Below are positions 48,478-58,274 of a stretch of 64,000 nucleotides of DNA, piece after piece. Location: contig DUSN01000076.1 of assembly GCA_012842605.1 (NCBI GenBank), positions 48,032 to 112,031 on the forward strand. The letters are read 5' to 3'. Below the pieces are notes generated by a model that was given only the letters and a program-made list of their open reading frames with translations, was not told where the DNA came from and ran no database searches. Made by a program: the position numbers and the translations under genes. The stretch's first letter is position 1; each line of letters opens with the position of its first letter. Source of the stretch: Clostridiales bacterium (lineage in GTDB: Bacteria; Bacillota; Clostridia; Caldicoprobacterales; DTU083).

Positions 48478-50055
48478 CTATCTATGTAATCTGATGATAT
48501 AACTGAAGGGAAACTGCTTCTTAACAGAGGGGTTTATCAGCATGCTTTTTATCTTTGCTATGAATACATCTCTCAATGTATCGACAGTTTCAATCCTAGC
48601 AAGAGCTATTGCAGCAGCATACAGCATCACTCCGAAACATACAGACAGAATGAGTGATAAATTTTGACTGAATATGGTTTTAAGGATTTCAAAGCATAGT
48701 TTTGCTGATAGCCCCATTCCTGTTGACACAGCTAAAATCTTCAAAAATGTAGCAGCAGATTTTCCGGCAACCATTATACCAATTTTCTTTCTTAAGCTTA
48801 TGTACAGCAATATCATAGCAAGAATTGCAGAAATGCTGGACGAAAGAGCTAATCCGCCTATGCCAAGATACCTGGATAGAAGAATATTTAGCAGGATATT
48901 GGCAATAACACTGATAATGGAGCTCATTACCGGAGTCTTTACATCCTTCAGTGAATAGAGTGCTTTTACAAATATAGACCGGATGCCAAAAGCTGTCAGG
49001 CCTAATGAGTAGAAGAACAGAGATTCTGATGTCATGGAAACTGCTTGTGCATCAAATGCACCCCTGTGATAAAGCAATTCGATGATTGGTTTCGAAAATA
49101 TCATCATCCCGATTGTCGAGGGAATAACTAATAGGCAGATACAGTCAATGGCAGCAGAAATAGTTTTTCGAAAGCTATCCATTTGACCTTCTGCAGCCAT
49201 TTTGGAGATATTCGGGTATAGAACCGTAACAATTGATAAAACAAAAACATCCTTTAGAAAGCTGATCAGCTTTTGAGCATAACTCAGGGTAGTAATGCCG
49301 CCTACGGCAATATGGCTTGCTATAGTTTTTTCAACAATTTGATTGATTTGTTGGGAAGACGAGCTGATAATCAGCGGAAGCATTATAAAAATCATTCTTT
49401 TTAAGTAGATATCCTTAAAATCTAATACAATCTGGTATTGGTACTGTCTGCGAACTGATAAAAGAAGTAGTATAGCTGTATGCAGCATGAATGACAATAC
49501 ACTGCCAATGGACAGTACCATACTATCCGTTTTGAAGCTGATAATAATGAATACTATTAACAAAAAGTTAACCGGCAATGACGTTAACCCGGATGCAGAG
49601 AAATTGCCGTTTTGGTGAAGGAAAGCCTCAAAAATGTAGAAGGTGCCGATAAAGTATATTCCTATTATGTTTATTCTGGTGAATGTAATTGCTAATTCCA
49701 TAGTTTGCCGGTTGAAACCTGAAGCAAACAGCAGGACCACTTTTTCTGTAAATATCAGCACTATCAGGACAAGAACAGAGCAGCAGATCAGGGTAAGATT
49801 GATCAGGTTGTTGGTAAATTTTACTCCCCTGTCAACTCCATGGTCCTTCACAATTTCGTTGTACATCGGGATATATCCGGATGCCATGCTTGTGCCTATT
49901 ACACCGAAGACTACCATAGGGATAGCTAAGGATACCAGATAAGCATCGGATATATCAGAAGCTCCGTAATAGTAGGATAAAACTATGTCCTTTGCGAATG
50001 CGGCTAATTTGGATATTATGATTGCGATCATTAAGACAAATATATTCTTTTTCAT
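48478..50055 (-). CDS. murJ: MurJ/MviN-family lipid-linked glycan flippase
   Basis: A 525-aa polytopic membrane protein with about 14 helices and the MviN/MurJ pattern: N-terminal ISKLAAFAKDIVLSYYYGAS, then SDAYLVSLAIP, and later LLYHRGAFDAQAV. The family flips undecaprenyl-linked precursors across the membrane. Because it stands at the end of a minus-strand surface-polysaccharide group (glycosyltransferase, phosphotransferase, P-loop kinase), it may be a paralogue devoted to that polysaccharide rather than the essential peptidoglycan flippase. AAAGGGGATAAAG precedes its ATG. Confidence 0.88.
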   Translation of the reverse strand: MKKNIFVLMIAIIISKLAAFAKDIVLSYYYGASDISDAYLVSLAIPMVVFGVIGTSMASGYIPMYNEIVKDHGVDRGVKFTNNLINLTLICCSVLVLIVLIFTEKVVLLFASGFNRQTMELAITFTRINIIGIYFIGTFYIFEAFLHQNGNFSASGLTSLPVNFLLIVFIIISFKTDSMVLSIGSVLSFMLHTAILLLLSVRRQYQYQIVLDFKDIYLKRMIFIMLPLIISSSSQQINQIVEKTIASHIAVGGITTLSYAQKLISFLKDVFVLSIVTVLYPNISKMAAEGQMDSFRKTISAAIDCICLLVIPSTIGMMIFSKPIIELLYHRGAFDAQAVSMTSESLFFYSLGLTAFGIRSIFVKALYSLKDVKTPVMSSIISVIANILLNILLSRYLGIGGLALSSSISAILAMILLYISLRKKIGIMVAGKSAATFLKILAVSTGMGLSAKLCFEILKTIFSQNLSLILSVCFGVMLYAAAIALARIETVDTLRDVFIAKIKSMLINPSVKKQFPFSYIIRLHR

Positions 50056-50215
50056 CTTTATCCCCTTTACACCTTGCCTATGGGATGAATTTCAGCTGTA
50101 TTGCAGGCTATTTGAAGTATTTTTGAAACCACGGATGAAATGTCATTTTTAGCCGTATCAATTGAGATATATTGAAAAGCTTTTTAGGACAGTTCAATCA
50201 GCCTTTTATAAAACC

Positions 50216-51310
50216 TCAATATTTCATTTCTGCTAATTTCTGAAATATGAATTTCCATTTTTCAGCGATTCTCCTTTCTTCCTTCCTGCTTTTATTAGCC
50301 CATCTTTCTATATATTGATTCAATAAAGCAAGATACAGATAATCAAATCTATGCTCCGGTTCATATTGAAATCCAAATATTTGAAAGATGCTGCTGAGTA
50401 TCTCATCAAGCTCTCCGCTTAAGTATTTTTCTGCATAAGTATAGTTTTGTCTAATAAAGCACTCATTCAGCAATAAATAGAAAATATCATAGTAAAACAT
50501 ATACGGTCGGGTCTTTTCCCAGTCAATATAGTATATTTTTTCATGCCCGCTTTTATCTATCAAAATATTTGATGACCACAAGTCGCCGTGCAGTTCTACA
50601 AATGGTATCTTCTCTGTAATGGCTGTAACACTTATGTTGCCTAATATGTAACATACCAAATGGCTGTCCCTGCTTATCGTCTGAAGTATGTCTTCCAGGC
50701 TTTTTTGCAGATAGGCATTGCTTTCTTTGCACTGTTTCAAATAAACAATATCTCTTTGAAAAACATCTGCCATTACATTCATGTAGTCAGTATGGGTCCA
50801 CTCATTGACTTCTTTGGCAGGAATAAATCTTTCTATTATAAGCAGTTCATTTTTATTGCATGCCATTATATCGGGAATAGGAAAGTAAGGCTTAAACTGC
50901 TTATAATGCCTGATTTTTCTATCATATGCTTGTATATCGGGGAAAAGAAGCAGAATCTCATTATTTTGCAGGTTAAATATCTTATGCTCTTTTCTGTCAG
51001 TCCCAATTTGAAATAATGTTCCTTGAAAGTATGGCTTTTTACCTGGTGACGGCGCAGCAATAAAGACCGGCTGGAAGCACAAAAATTTAATTATATAGTT
51101 CGCTAACTTCCGAAACCACGATCTTGACATTGTGATTTTAGCATAGTTGTTTTTTAGCAGCATGGAAGCATTCACATCGTTTTTGTGATAGAGAAAACTT
51201 AGAGAATCATCAAAAACGTACTCACCCGGGAGCAAATACTTTGAATACATTTGAGGGACGCATCTTTTCCTTTTAATATTTCCAATGAATAGCTTAATTC
51301 TGTTTATCAT
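50216..51310 (-). CDS. Protein-kinase-like phosphotransferase (APH/choline kinase fold)
   Basis: A 364-aa protein with the aminoglycoside-phosphotransferase/CotS-like kinase fold. The catalytic loop ELHGDLWSSNILID and the metal-binding YYIDWEKTRPYMFYYDIFYL are present, preceded by an N-lobe. Start ATG 51310 with AGGCAGG upstream; a TTG at 51340 in the same frame lies inside the previous gene. It sits 4 bp after the GT2 stop. In surface-glycan clusters such kinases phosphorylate sugars, choline or lipid-linked intermediates. The substrate is unknown, and antibiotic resistance is unlikely. Confidence 0.78.
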   Translation of the reverse strand: MINRIKLFIGNIKRKRCVPQMYSKYLLPGEYVFDDSLSFLYHKNDVNASMLLKNNYAKITMSRSWFRKLANYIIKFLCFQPVFIAAPSPGKKPYFQGTLFQIGTDRKEHKIFNLQNNEILLLFPDIQAYDRKIRHYKQFKPYFPIPDIMACNKNELLIIERFIPAKEVNEWTHTDYMNVMADVFQRDIVYLKQCKESNAYLQKSLEDILQTISRDSHLVCYILGNISVTAITEKIPFVELHGDLWSSNILIDKSGHEKIYYIDWEKTRPYMFYYDIFYLLLNECFIRQNYTYAEKYLSGELDEILSSIFQIFGFQYEPEHRFDYLYLALLNQYIERWANKSRKEERRIAEKWKFIFQKLAEMKY

Positions 51311-51314
51311 GTTA

Positions 51315-52355
51315 TTATCTACCTGCCTGTTCTGCTGCAAAACCGGTATTTTTCAGTACCTGGCGGATTTTGTGAACCAGATAGGCTGCAATGTATATTA
51401 TTGAAGGACGTTTTGTGCGCAAAATAAGAAGCAATATCCGGTATATTCTGTTGTTAAATTGATAGGGGAAATTTCCTTCCCTTTGCACAAGGCTTTGCAG
51501 GAACATCATTTTTTCTTTGTAAGTCAGGCTGCATCCATTACGGAAAAGATCAAATATGCAGGAGTATGTGTTTTTAAATCTTATATGGTCTGCAGAACAT
51601 TTTATGACGGAATAATAAGGATCATATTTGATTTTTTCCTGCAGCCAGTCATTTACATAACTGAGCATATTGTATTTAGCCGGATTAAATCTGTGGTCAA
51701 GAGATTCACCACGTATTGTGTAGTGATAAAAGCAACGATCCGTTATATGCAAGGACTCAATTTCAAAAATAACATGATAATTAAACAGAACGTCTTCAGC
51801 CAGGTTCAGCTGTTCTTCAAAGCATATATTGAGTCTTTTCAAAATACTTGCTTTATAAAATTTGTTCCATATCGGGTGCATTCTTCCGTCTTCTATCATC
51901 CGTGCTGCTAAAGGCATCAGTTGTTCCTTGCTGTAGTAGGATTGACTGGGGCTGCATATCCTGATTGTTTCGTTTTTTGAATTATATTCCATGCAATAGC
52001 CAAAGACAATAACATCAAAATCATATGTTTTCTGTACATTAACAAGAGTTTCAACAGCATTGCTTTCTATCCGGTCATCGCTGTCCACAAACATTATATA
52101 TGTGCCTGTGCTGACATCAAGACCGGCATTTCTGGCAGAGGATACACCACCATTATACTTGTGCAAAACCATAATTCTGCTGTCATCCTCAGCATGCCTG
52201 CTGCAAATCTCCGGTGAGCTGTCGGTTGATCCATCATTGACAAGGATTATTTGTATGTTTTTATAGGTTTGATTTCTTATGCTTGTAAGGCAGGTATCTA
52301 TAAAAGACTCGGTATTATATACCGGAACGATGATGCTTACCAAAGGGTCTTCCAC
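51315..52355 (-). CDS. Family 2 glycosyltransferase
   Basis: A 346-aa GT2 enzyme starting at GTG behind GAGGTGA. It has the classical start VSIIVPVYNTESFIDTCLTS, VNDGSTDSSPEIC, the metal-binding FVDSDDRI, and the WNKFYKASIL element found in EpsJ/CpsJ-type transferases. It presumably adds one sugar to the polysaccharide repeat unit. Neighbours on the same strand are the P-loop kinase upstream and the phosphotransferase downstream. Confidence 0.94.
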   Translation of the reverse strand: MEDPLVSIIVPVYNTESFIDTCLTSIRNQTYKNIQIILVNDGSTDSSPEICSRHAEDDSRIMVLHKYNGGVSSARNAGLDVSTGTYIMFVDSDDRIESNAVETLVNVQKTYDFDVIVFGYCMEYNSKNETIRICSPSQSYYSKEQLMPLAARMIEDGRMHPIWNKFYKASILKRLNICFEEQLNLAEDVLFNYHVIFEIESLHITDRCFYHYTIRGESLDHRFNPAKYNMLSYVNDWLQEKIKYDPYYSVIKCSADHIRFKNTYSCIFDLFRNGCSLTYKEKMMFLQSLVQREGNFPYQFNNRIYRILLLILRTKRPSIIYIAAYLVHKIRQVLKNTGFAAEQAGR

Positions 52356-52406
52356 ACAGCTTCACCTCAGTCTATGAGCTAAAGATTACGGGAGTTGCCT
52401 TACTCA

Positions 52407-53198
52407 CTATGCCTGCCTGATGACTTCTTCAATAATTGCCTGTCTGACAGTATTAAAAACGCGGTCAAACTTATCAGGTGATGAAGTATCGTCTACAGAA
52501 TTATTTATTGTAAAACAAAGGAATCGGCTGTCTGCAATATAGTTTTTTATGCTGTCTACTTTAACCTGAAAATCATCTAATGCTTTCATTCTTCCTTTTT
52601 TGCTTAAGTGCCTCAGCAGAATGGGCCAGCCTTCAGACCTTTTGTCCAGTCTTTCAAAATTAACTTCTGTTGCAGATTCCACAAAAATAAATATTTTTAC
52701 AAAGTCCTGGTATTGTATATATTTTATGCTGTTTATGGTCTTCTCATATTTATGGAGGAAATCATAAGGGATTTTATCAGAAGCACTGCTGATAAATATT
52801 TCGGATGCGTGGAAAATACCTTCATCCAGAATGAAAATTGGTTTGCAGTGCCTGTTCAGTTTTTTTATTCTCCGCATTATTCTATACAAGTTGATTATTC
52901 CAAGATAGTATATAATTTTTCTAATGCTTTTCATAAACCCGATGCCGGAAAACAATATGGATATCAGTAACTTAAGCACAGGCATACTGAATAAGCAGCG
53001 TATTCGTTCAATTATTCTGATGCCCTTGTTTAGTATTTTTGATCTTGTTAAGCCCATTGCTTTCCAAAGGTCCGATGCGCTGTAGATTATTGTATTGTTT
53101 AAGAGAGGCTCCTGTGCTAAAAATTTAACCAGCAATTCACTGATATAAGTTTTCCCGGAACCGGAAACAGCTATAAACTCAATAATTATTTCACTCAC
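52407..53198 (-). CDS. P-loop kinase-like protein of a polysaccharide cluster
   Basis: A 263-aa protein with a Walker A loop near the N terminus, AVSGSGKT at residues 10-17 from the GTG start, and a thymidylate/nucleotide-kinase-like layout (FILDEGIFHASEIFI as a Walker B candidate and an Arg-rich ERLDKRSEGWP lid). GTG 53198 is preferred because it overlaps the stop codon of the truncated frame before it. ATG 53255 in the same frame would run over that remnant and has no ribosome site. It may phosphorylate a small molecule or lipid carrier in glycan assembly. The function is unassigned. Confidence 0.65.
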   Translation of the reverse strand: MSEIIIEFIAVSGSGKTYISELLVKFLAQEPLLNNTIIYSASDLWKAMGLTRSKILNKGIRIIERIRCLFSMPVLKLLISILFSGIGFMKSIRKIIYYLGIINLYRIMRRIKKLNRHCKPIFILDEGIFHASEIFISSASDKIPYDFLHKYEKTINSIKYIQYQDFVKIFIFVESATEVNFERLDKRSEGWPILLRHLSKKGRMKALDDFQVKVDSIKNYIADSRFLCFTINNSVDDTSSPDKFDRVFNTVRQAIIEEVIRQA

Positions 53199-53268
53199 CT
53201 GCTTGTTTGATAAATTCAGTAAGCATTTTGGCTGCCGGATTCCAGCCGTTCTCATTCAGCAATTTTTG
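53191..53268 (-). pseudogene. C-terminal stub of a deleted polysaccharide gene
   Basis: Ahead of the P-loop gene a minus-strand frame reads LLNENGWNPAAKMLTEFIKQ and ends with TGA overlapping the GTG start (GGTGAGTGA), the usual sign of translational coupling. Upstream of it the frame is closed, so only the last 25 or so codons of the former gene remain. The parent family is not identifiable. Confidence 0.45.
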
Positions 53269-53497
53269 TCATCATGCACATCTTATTTTTTGTACCCAGC
53301 CAATTGATATCACCCCAATTAAGCCGTTTCTTAATTTCAATTTATGCTTAAATGGACAAGAATATCCATATTATGTATTATGTTATTTCCTTTTTATCTT
53401 TCTTATAAATTAAAATATATCTTTCTAATGAGTTAAACACTGCTTTAGGCTTTTTGCACGCTTATGCAGTATATAACGGCAAAAACCTTATAAAAAA
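53269..53497. other. Gene-free AT-rich gap
   Basis: Sequence between the truncated polysaccharide cluster and the terminator of the UroD-like gene. I see no gene or RNA. It may contain the promoter now driving the P-loop kinase and downstream genes. Confidence 0.5.
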
Positions 53498-53535
53498 GGA
53501 GCCGGCTCAAATAACATACTTCCTTGAGACAGCTC
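53498..53535 (-). terminator. Terminator of UroD-like gene
   Basis: On the minus strand GGAGC-TGT-CTCAA pairs with TTGAG-CCG-GCTCC (a three-base internal mismatch) and is followed by TTTTTT. It lies about 75 bp downstream of the UroD-like stop. Confidence 0.8.
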
Positions 53536-53610
53536 CTAAACAATTATCTAAAATGACTGTACTTATAGATTCTTATTTTTATGTTCGTTTATGGACCAAT
53601 AAAAGACGAA

Positions 53611-54843
53611 TTAATAATTTCTAACCATTTCCATAACGGTCTGTTCCCACTCAAAAATATTCTGTGGTCTCCTGTGGCATGAGCTTATATCCTTTAGCAC
53701 GATATCGCAAGAGCAATTGTTTCTTTTGCAGGCATCAAGAATCCTGCCGATTTCTTTACGCAGGCTCTCTTTATTCAGCATGGGCACTGCTACTGAAGAC
53801 GGATTGGGTTTGGACGCAAGAACATATTTTTTGCCTATTGCTTCAGCTGCTATATCAACATCAGCCCAGGGGGTTATGGAGATCTTTCGCAGGTTAGGTA
53901 TTTTTGCAACCATATCAATTTTCTTGTCCAGTGGCTCACAGCATCCATAGTATGACAGACCGCACTGGCCTATGGTTTCTATCATGTAATTAATGTCAAA
54001 CTCCTCATGCATTTGCTTTGACACCGAGCCGAATATTTGAGCAGCACCTCTGCCCCAGATGTTTTTCCTGGTAACTTTTTCACCGTCAAATTCTTTGCCC
54101 GGCAAATCATCAGTATGAATAGCAGTGCAATGCAGGTTGTAAGTATTGGTATCCAGCAAATCCAAATCTTCCAGCTGTTTTATATAGGACAGGCTTATAT
54201 CAGTAAACTTTCTGATAGTCTTGTGCATAAATTCAGGTCTTTCTATTAAATCCATCAGTAGATTGGTAACGCCTCTGTACCTGGAAATCTGATCCCATGA
54301 TGTATTTCCATAAAAACCAACACCTGCAAGTTTAACAGGCAGGATGTCTCCAAATATTTCACCAACCAAATTATAACGTCTCAGAGTTTCTTCTTCATCG
54401 TATGTGATAACAGGTTCATGCACCTTTTCCAGGTCTTCTTCAGATGACAGTATGTCGTTGTATTTATGTGATACTATATGATTTTCCTTGTCTGTAACCA
54501 CAATTTCTTCATCTATGGTAATGCCGATGCCGGTTGAATTTATTATCTTATGAACAGGGAAAAAAGGAGGTACGATCATGTCTGCCGGCATGTATTTATT
54601 CATATATATATTAGTACGGAAAAACCATTCTACTGAGCGCAAATAAGGATCAGTACATTGCAATGTTAATTCATCATTAATATTCATCTCATTCCAGGGC
54701 AGCTCATCAATCAGCACAACAGGCCTGATCATCTTCAGGTCGTTTACTGCCTTATGCAGTTTTATGTTCTCAAAGTTCCTACTGCTGTAAGCAATTTCAG
54801 AATAACTATACGCAAGTTTTCTTAGTATTTTTGCATCATTCAT
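53611..54843 (-). CDS. UroD-superfamily protein, larger form
   Basis: A 410-aa UroD-fold protein, the fourth in the window. The barrel region carries HTDDLPG, YYGCCEPLDKKIDMVAKIPN and SKPNPSSVAVP. The zinc region is YGCCE rather than H-X-C-G, resembling a cysteine-containing but different metal-site version. ATG 54843 (MNDAKILRKLAYS) is chosen over an upstream ATG at 54909, since AAGGGGTG lies between them. It is divergent from the galactonate dehydratase gene across 306 bp and may share regulation with it. Substrate unknown. Confidence 0.7.
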   Translation of the reverse strand: MNDAKILRKLAYSYSEIAYSSRNFENIKLHKAVNDLKMIRPVVLIDELPWNEMNINDELTLQCTDPYLRSVEWFFRTNIYMNKYMPADMIVPPFFPVHKIINSTGIGITIDEEIVVTDKENHIVSHKYNDILSSEEDLEKVHEPVITYDEEETLRRYNLVGEIFGDILPVKLAGVGFYGNTSWDQISRYRGVTNLLMDLIERPEFMHKTIRKFTDISLSYIKQLEDLDLLDTNTYNLHCTAIHTDDLPGKEFDGEKVTRKNIWGRGAAQIFGSVSKQMHEEFDINYMIETIGQCGLSYYGCCEPLDKKIDMVAKIPNLRKISITPWADVDIAAEAIGKKYVLASKPNPSSVAVPMLNKESLRKEIGRILDACKRNNCSCDIVLKDISSCHRRPQNIFEWEQTVMEMVRNY

Positions 54844-55110
54844 AATAAAATACGCACCCCTTGTAATGTTGATGTGGATATTATACATCTTAGGAACTAT
54901 ATATGACAATAATCATAATTTTAGTCCGTCAATGGTGCCGGCACGGATGGACTGCTTAAGTGTATGGGGCTGATATGCCAGTTGCTGCACGTATGTATTT
55001 GCGGGAATAGGAACGGATTATATAAAGCGTTTTAAACATCTTAATATGAAGCTGACAAGAGGAGAACTATAGCTTTTCGTAGAACTAAATGTATTGTATA
55101 CTTAAAAATG

Positions 55111-55129
55111 CAAGGCAGATTTTGCCTTG
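55111..55129 (+). promoter_or_regulatory. Hairpin in the leader of dgoD
   Basis: CAAGGCA (55111-55117) and TGCCTTG (55123-55129) form a 7-bp stem with a GATTT loop, six bases before the GAGGAGGG ribosome site. It could act as an operator palindrome or as a translation-modulating hairpin. Confidence 0.4.
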
Positions 55130-55149
55130 TGTTTGAGGAGGGAAAAACG

Positions 55150-56298
55150 ATGAAGATAAAAGAAATGAAATTATATAAGGTACCGCCGCGATGGCTTTTT
55201 TTGAAGGTAACCACTGATGACGGCATAACCGGCTGGGGGGAACCAATTGTTGAGGGCAAAGCGGATACCGTTGCTGCTGCCGTTGAGGAGATGAGCGACT
55301 ACCTCATAGGAAAAGAAGCCGGCAACATTGAAGATATATGGCAGGTACTATACCGTGGCGGATTTTACCGTGGAGGGCCTGTTTTAACCAGCGCTATTTC
55401 AGGCATAGAGCAAGCTCTTTGGGATATAAAGGGCAAGAAATTAGGTGTACCGGTGTATGAGCTGCTGGGCGGAGCAGTGCGCGATAAGCTTCAGGTTTAT
55501 TGCTGGATTGGCGGAGACAAACCATCCAACGTAGTTGCTGATGCCAAAGCAAAGATAGCTGCCGGGTATACTGCTCTTAAAATGAATGCTACTGATCAAA
55601 TGAACTGGATTGATTCATTTGAAAAAATTGACAGGGCAGTGGAAAGGCTGGCAGCTATACGGGAAGAAATAGGGTATGGTGTGGATATTGGCATAGACTT
55701 TCATGGAAGGGTGCATAAGACCATGGCCAGGATCCTGGCTAAGGAACTTGAGCCATATAAACCCATGTTTATAGAAGAACCGGTGCTTTCAGAGAATAAC
55801 GAAGCTCTGAAGGAATTACGTCAACATATATCTATACCAATCGCTACAGGTGAGAGAATGTATACCCGCTGGGACTTCAAAGGAATCCTTCAGGACGGAG
55901 CTGTGGACATAATACAGCCGGATCTGAGCCATGCAGGGGGAATCTGGGAAACCAGGAAGATTGCTGCAATGGCTGAAGCTTATGATGTGGCAGTAGCGCC
56001 TCACTGTCCATTAGGTCCAATTGCACTGGCAGCCTGCTTCCAGCTGGATTTCTGCACCCCTAATGCTTTTATTCAGGAACAAAGCCTGGGAATCCACTAC
56101 AATATGGGCTCAGATCTGCTGGATTATCTGGCCGACCCCGGTGTTTTTGCTTACGAGAACGGTTACGTTAAACGTCTGACTGCTCCGGGCCTGGGCATTG
56201 AAATAAATGAAGAAAAAGTTATTGAGATGTCAAAAACAGGTCATCGGTGGAGGAACCCGGTATGGCGTACAAGTGAAGGAGTGGTAACAGAATGGTAG
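55150..56298 (+). CDS. dgoD: D-galactonate dehydratase
   Basis: A 382-aa enolase-superfamily enzyme, exactly the length of E. coli DgoD. It dehydrates D-galactonate to 2-keto-3-deoxygalactonate. The opening ([19 protein letters not shown]), RGGFYRGGP and GWGEP all match. Metal ligands are D183, E209 (IEEP) and E235 (GERM); catalytic H185 (IDFHG) and H285 (APHCPLGP) are in place. Start ATG 55150 follows GAGGAGGG. It overlaps the aldolase gene by 7 bp, so dehydratase and aldolase are made together. Galactonate could come from galactose freed by the GH35/GH2 enzymes, but no galactose dehydrogenase is evident. Confidence 0.93.
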   Translation: MKIKEMKLYKVPPRWLFLKVTTDDGITGWGEPIVEGKADTVAAAVEEMSDYLIGKEAGNIEDIWQVLYRGGFYRGGPVLTSAISGIEQALWDIKGKKLGVPVYELLGGAVRDKLQVYCWIGGDKPSNVVADAKAKIAAGYTALKMNATDQMNWIDSFEKIDRAVERLAAIREEIGYGVDIGIDFHGRVHKTMARILAKELEPYKPMFIEEPVLSENNEALKELRQHISIPIATGERMYTRWDFKGILQDGAVDIIQPDLSHAGGIWETRKIAAMAEAYDVAVAPHCPLGPIALAACFQLDFCTPNAFIQEQSLGIHYNMGSDLLDYLADPGVFAYENGYVKRLTAPGLGIEINEEKVIEMSKTGHRWRNPVWRTSEGVVTEW

Positions 56299-56936
56299 CC
56301 AAAATTTTTCAAAAGCTTGGTGAATGCAAGCTTGTCTCCATTGTACGGGGAATTCAGGAAGATAAGATTGTACCAGCGGCAGAAGCGCTGTACAATGGCG
56401 GAATCCGTGCTATAGAAGTAACACTGAATACTCCGGGAGCTCTACGCATGATTGAGGTTGTCAAGGCTTCCTTTGGAGACAGAATGATAGTCGGAGCAGG
56501 AACCGTACTGGATTCCGAAACTGCAGCAAGCGCTATTCGATCAGGTGCAGATTTTATTCTTTCTCCTACTTTGTCATTAAAGGTTATTGAAACCTGCTGC
56601 AGGTACAGCAAACTGGCAGTTCCCGGTGTTTTAACTCCTACTGAGATATTGACGGCATGGGAAGCAGGAGCGCAGCTTGTAAAAGTTTTTCCTGCAAGGG
56701 TATTCGGGCCGGAATACATAAAAGATATCAAAGGCCCCCTGCCTCAGGTTGAAATTATGCCGGTGGGCGGTGTTTCACTGAACAATGCAGCAGATTTCAT
56801 GAAATGCGGGGCATACGCACTGGGCATTGGAACGGCATTGGCGAACCCGGTTTGGGTAAATCAGGGGGACTTTCAAAAGGTAACTCAAGCTGCTGCTGAC
56901 TTTGTGCGTCAGGCAAATTCCTGTTCTGCTTATTAG
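56292..56936 (+). CDS. KDPG/KDPGal aldolase
   Basis: A 214-aa class I aldolase of the Eda/DgoA family that splits 2-keto-3-deoxy-6-phospho-sugar acids into pyruvate and glyceraldehyde-3-phosphate. The Schiff-base lysine is K131 (LVKVFPA), with E42 in the [11 protein letters not shown] strand and the phosphate-binding [17 protein letters not shown] loops. It is fused by overlap to dgoD, so the natural substrate is probably 2-keto-3-deoxy-6-phosphogalactonate. The kinase that would link the two steps (DgoK/KdgK) is not next to them. Confidence 0.9.
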   Translation: MVAKIFQKLGECKLVSIVRGIQEDKIVPAAEALYNGGIRAIEVTLNTPGALRMIEVVKASFGDRMIVGAGTVLDSETAASAIRSGADFILSPTLSLKVIETCCRYSKLAVPGVLTPTEILTAWEAGAQLVKVFPARVFGPEYIKDIKGPLPQVEIMPVGGVSLNNAADFMKCGAYALGIGTALANPVWVNQGDFQKVTQAAADFVRQANSCSAY

Positions 56937-57010
56937 CAATTTCTTATTGTAAACGATATGATAATTAGGATATATATTCGTTTGAACTGAGATTGCTGGA
57001 GAATAAAGAG

Positions 57011-58234
57011 ATGGAAAAACAAAAAATAACCATATGGTCAAAACGCAGCTGCCTGGTGGTTATAATAATAATCATGTCTCTTGCTGTTGTTCCTGGCTGG
57101 ACTTTTATAAAAAAAGGAGTACTGTCCGGAGGATATAAGGCCTTGCCTGCTACAGCATATATTTTGCTGCTGCCTGCTGCGTATTTTATGTCAGTCTTTG
57201 TTCACGAGCTGGGCCATTTTATTTCGTTTATCAAAAACGGCATAAAGGTTCGTGCCTTATTTCTTTCAATTTTTCTATTTAATCGGGAGGAAAATAATTG
57301 GAGGCTGAAAATATGTCCTAATAGTGTTACACTTCTTGGCGGAGCAGCAATACCCGATGTGAGCGCAGTAAAGGACAAAGAGGAATTTGAACATTTGCGC
57401 AGTGCCTATGCCCGTGTAATAGCTGCCGGACCGACTGCAGCAATTGCTTTTTATATAATTGTGCAATTAGTCGCTTTCCCAATTTTTCTGCAGCAGGAAA
57501 ATGTTTTTCTTCAGTTGTTTTTCAGCGTTATATCATTATATATGTCTGTTATTACAGTCTTCTTGCTGTTAATCAGCATGGCTGATGCGGAAACCATAAT
57601 AGGTGATATTCCTGCCCTGCATTTGTGCCAGGCCAATCCTTCCTTTGCTGCAATGCAAATGTATCAATATTCGGCTTTATCGTCCAATCCTGATGAAGTC
57701 AGAAGAAACAGCCATTATCTCAGAGAGATGATTTTGAAGGATATTGAAAAAATGCTGTATAGGAAGGATATTGGTGTAGTTGCACTCAATAGCCTGGATA
57801 TTTTCATAATGGAATACCTAACCGGAGACAGCGATAATATTCCCCAAGTAATAATGGATTATATCTCCATGCTGATGTACTCACCGGCCATGCGTAAAAA
57901 AATACCCCACTCGGAAGTGGGGACTTATCTTTGGTTTCACGTTGTCATTTTGCTAAGTTCAATGGAAGCATCCAGAGAAAAAGCCCTGGAGGAATATGAC
58001 TTCCTTGTTAATAATATTGATCTTAAAGACCCAATGAACAGTTATTTAATGCGGCAAGCCCAGCATGCGCTTGGCCTGGCCGACCATTCCGACTACCTGA
58101 GCAATCGCAGCAATATACGCGCTTCATCAGCCCATGGCATGTGGAAATACTTTGAAGGATACTATTCTCAGGAGATTAAGCTCAACCGGTTCATACTCAG
58201 CAGTATCCCATGCAAGGACCATTGCTTTATTTGA
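57011..58234 (+). CDS. M50-like membrane metalloprotease
   Basis: A 407-aa membrane protein with a site-2-protease-type zinc motif HELGH (residues 65-69 from ATG 57011) in a hydrophobic helix. LLGGAAIPDV and the GP-containing transmembrane segment (RVIAAGPTAAIAFYIIVQL) are features of the M50 family. The C-terminal 220 residues are soluble and helical and of unknown role. ATG 57011 with GGAG upstream is preferred over TTG 56993. It stands alone, 74 bp after the aldolase gene. It may cleave a membrane regulator or peptide. The second metal-binding motif (normally NPDG-like) is not clear, so activity is uncertain. Confidence 0.65.
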   Translation: MEKQKITIWSKRSCLVVIIIIMSLAVVPGWTFIKKGVLSGGYKALPATAYILLLPAAYFMSVFVHELGHFISFIKNGIKVRALFLSIFLFNREENNWRLKICPNSVTLLGGAAIPDVSAVKDKEEFEHLRSAYARVIAAGPTAAIAFYIIVQLVAFPIFLQQENVFLQLFFSVISLYMSVITVFLLLISMADAETIIGDIPALHLCQANPSFAAMQMYQYSALSSNPDEVRRNSHYLREMILKDIEKMLYRKDIGVVALNSLDIFIMEYLTGDSDNIPQVIMDYISMLMYSPAMRKKIPHSEVGTYLWFHVVILLSSMEASREKALEEYDFLVNNIDLKDPMNSYLMRQAQHALGLADHSDYLSNRSNIRASSAHGMWKYFEGYYSQEIKLNRFILSSIPCKDHCFI

Positions 58235-58274
58235 AAGCAAAGACCGTCCGGCTTGTTTAATTGCCTGCCGTTTT

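Noticed and set aside
50216..51310. Aminoglycoside-resistance phosphotransferase
   Set aside because: The kinase fold is shared by many enzymes; position in a polysaccharide cluster and overall sequence do not support antibiotic resistance.
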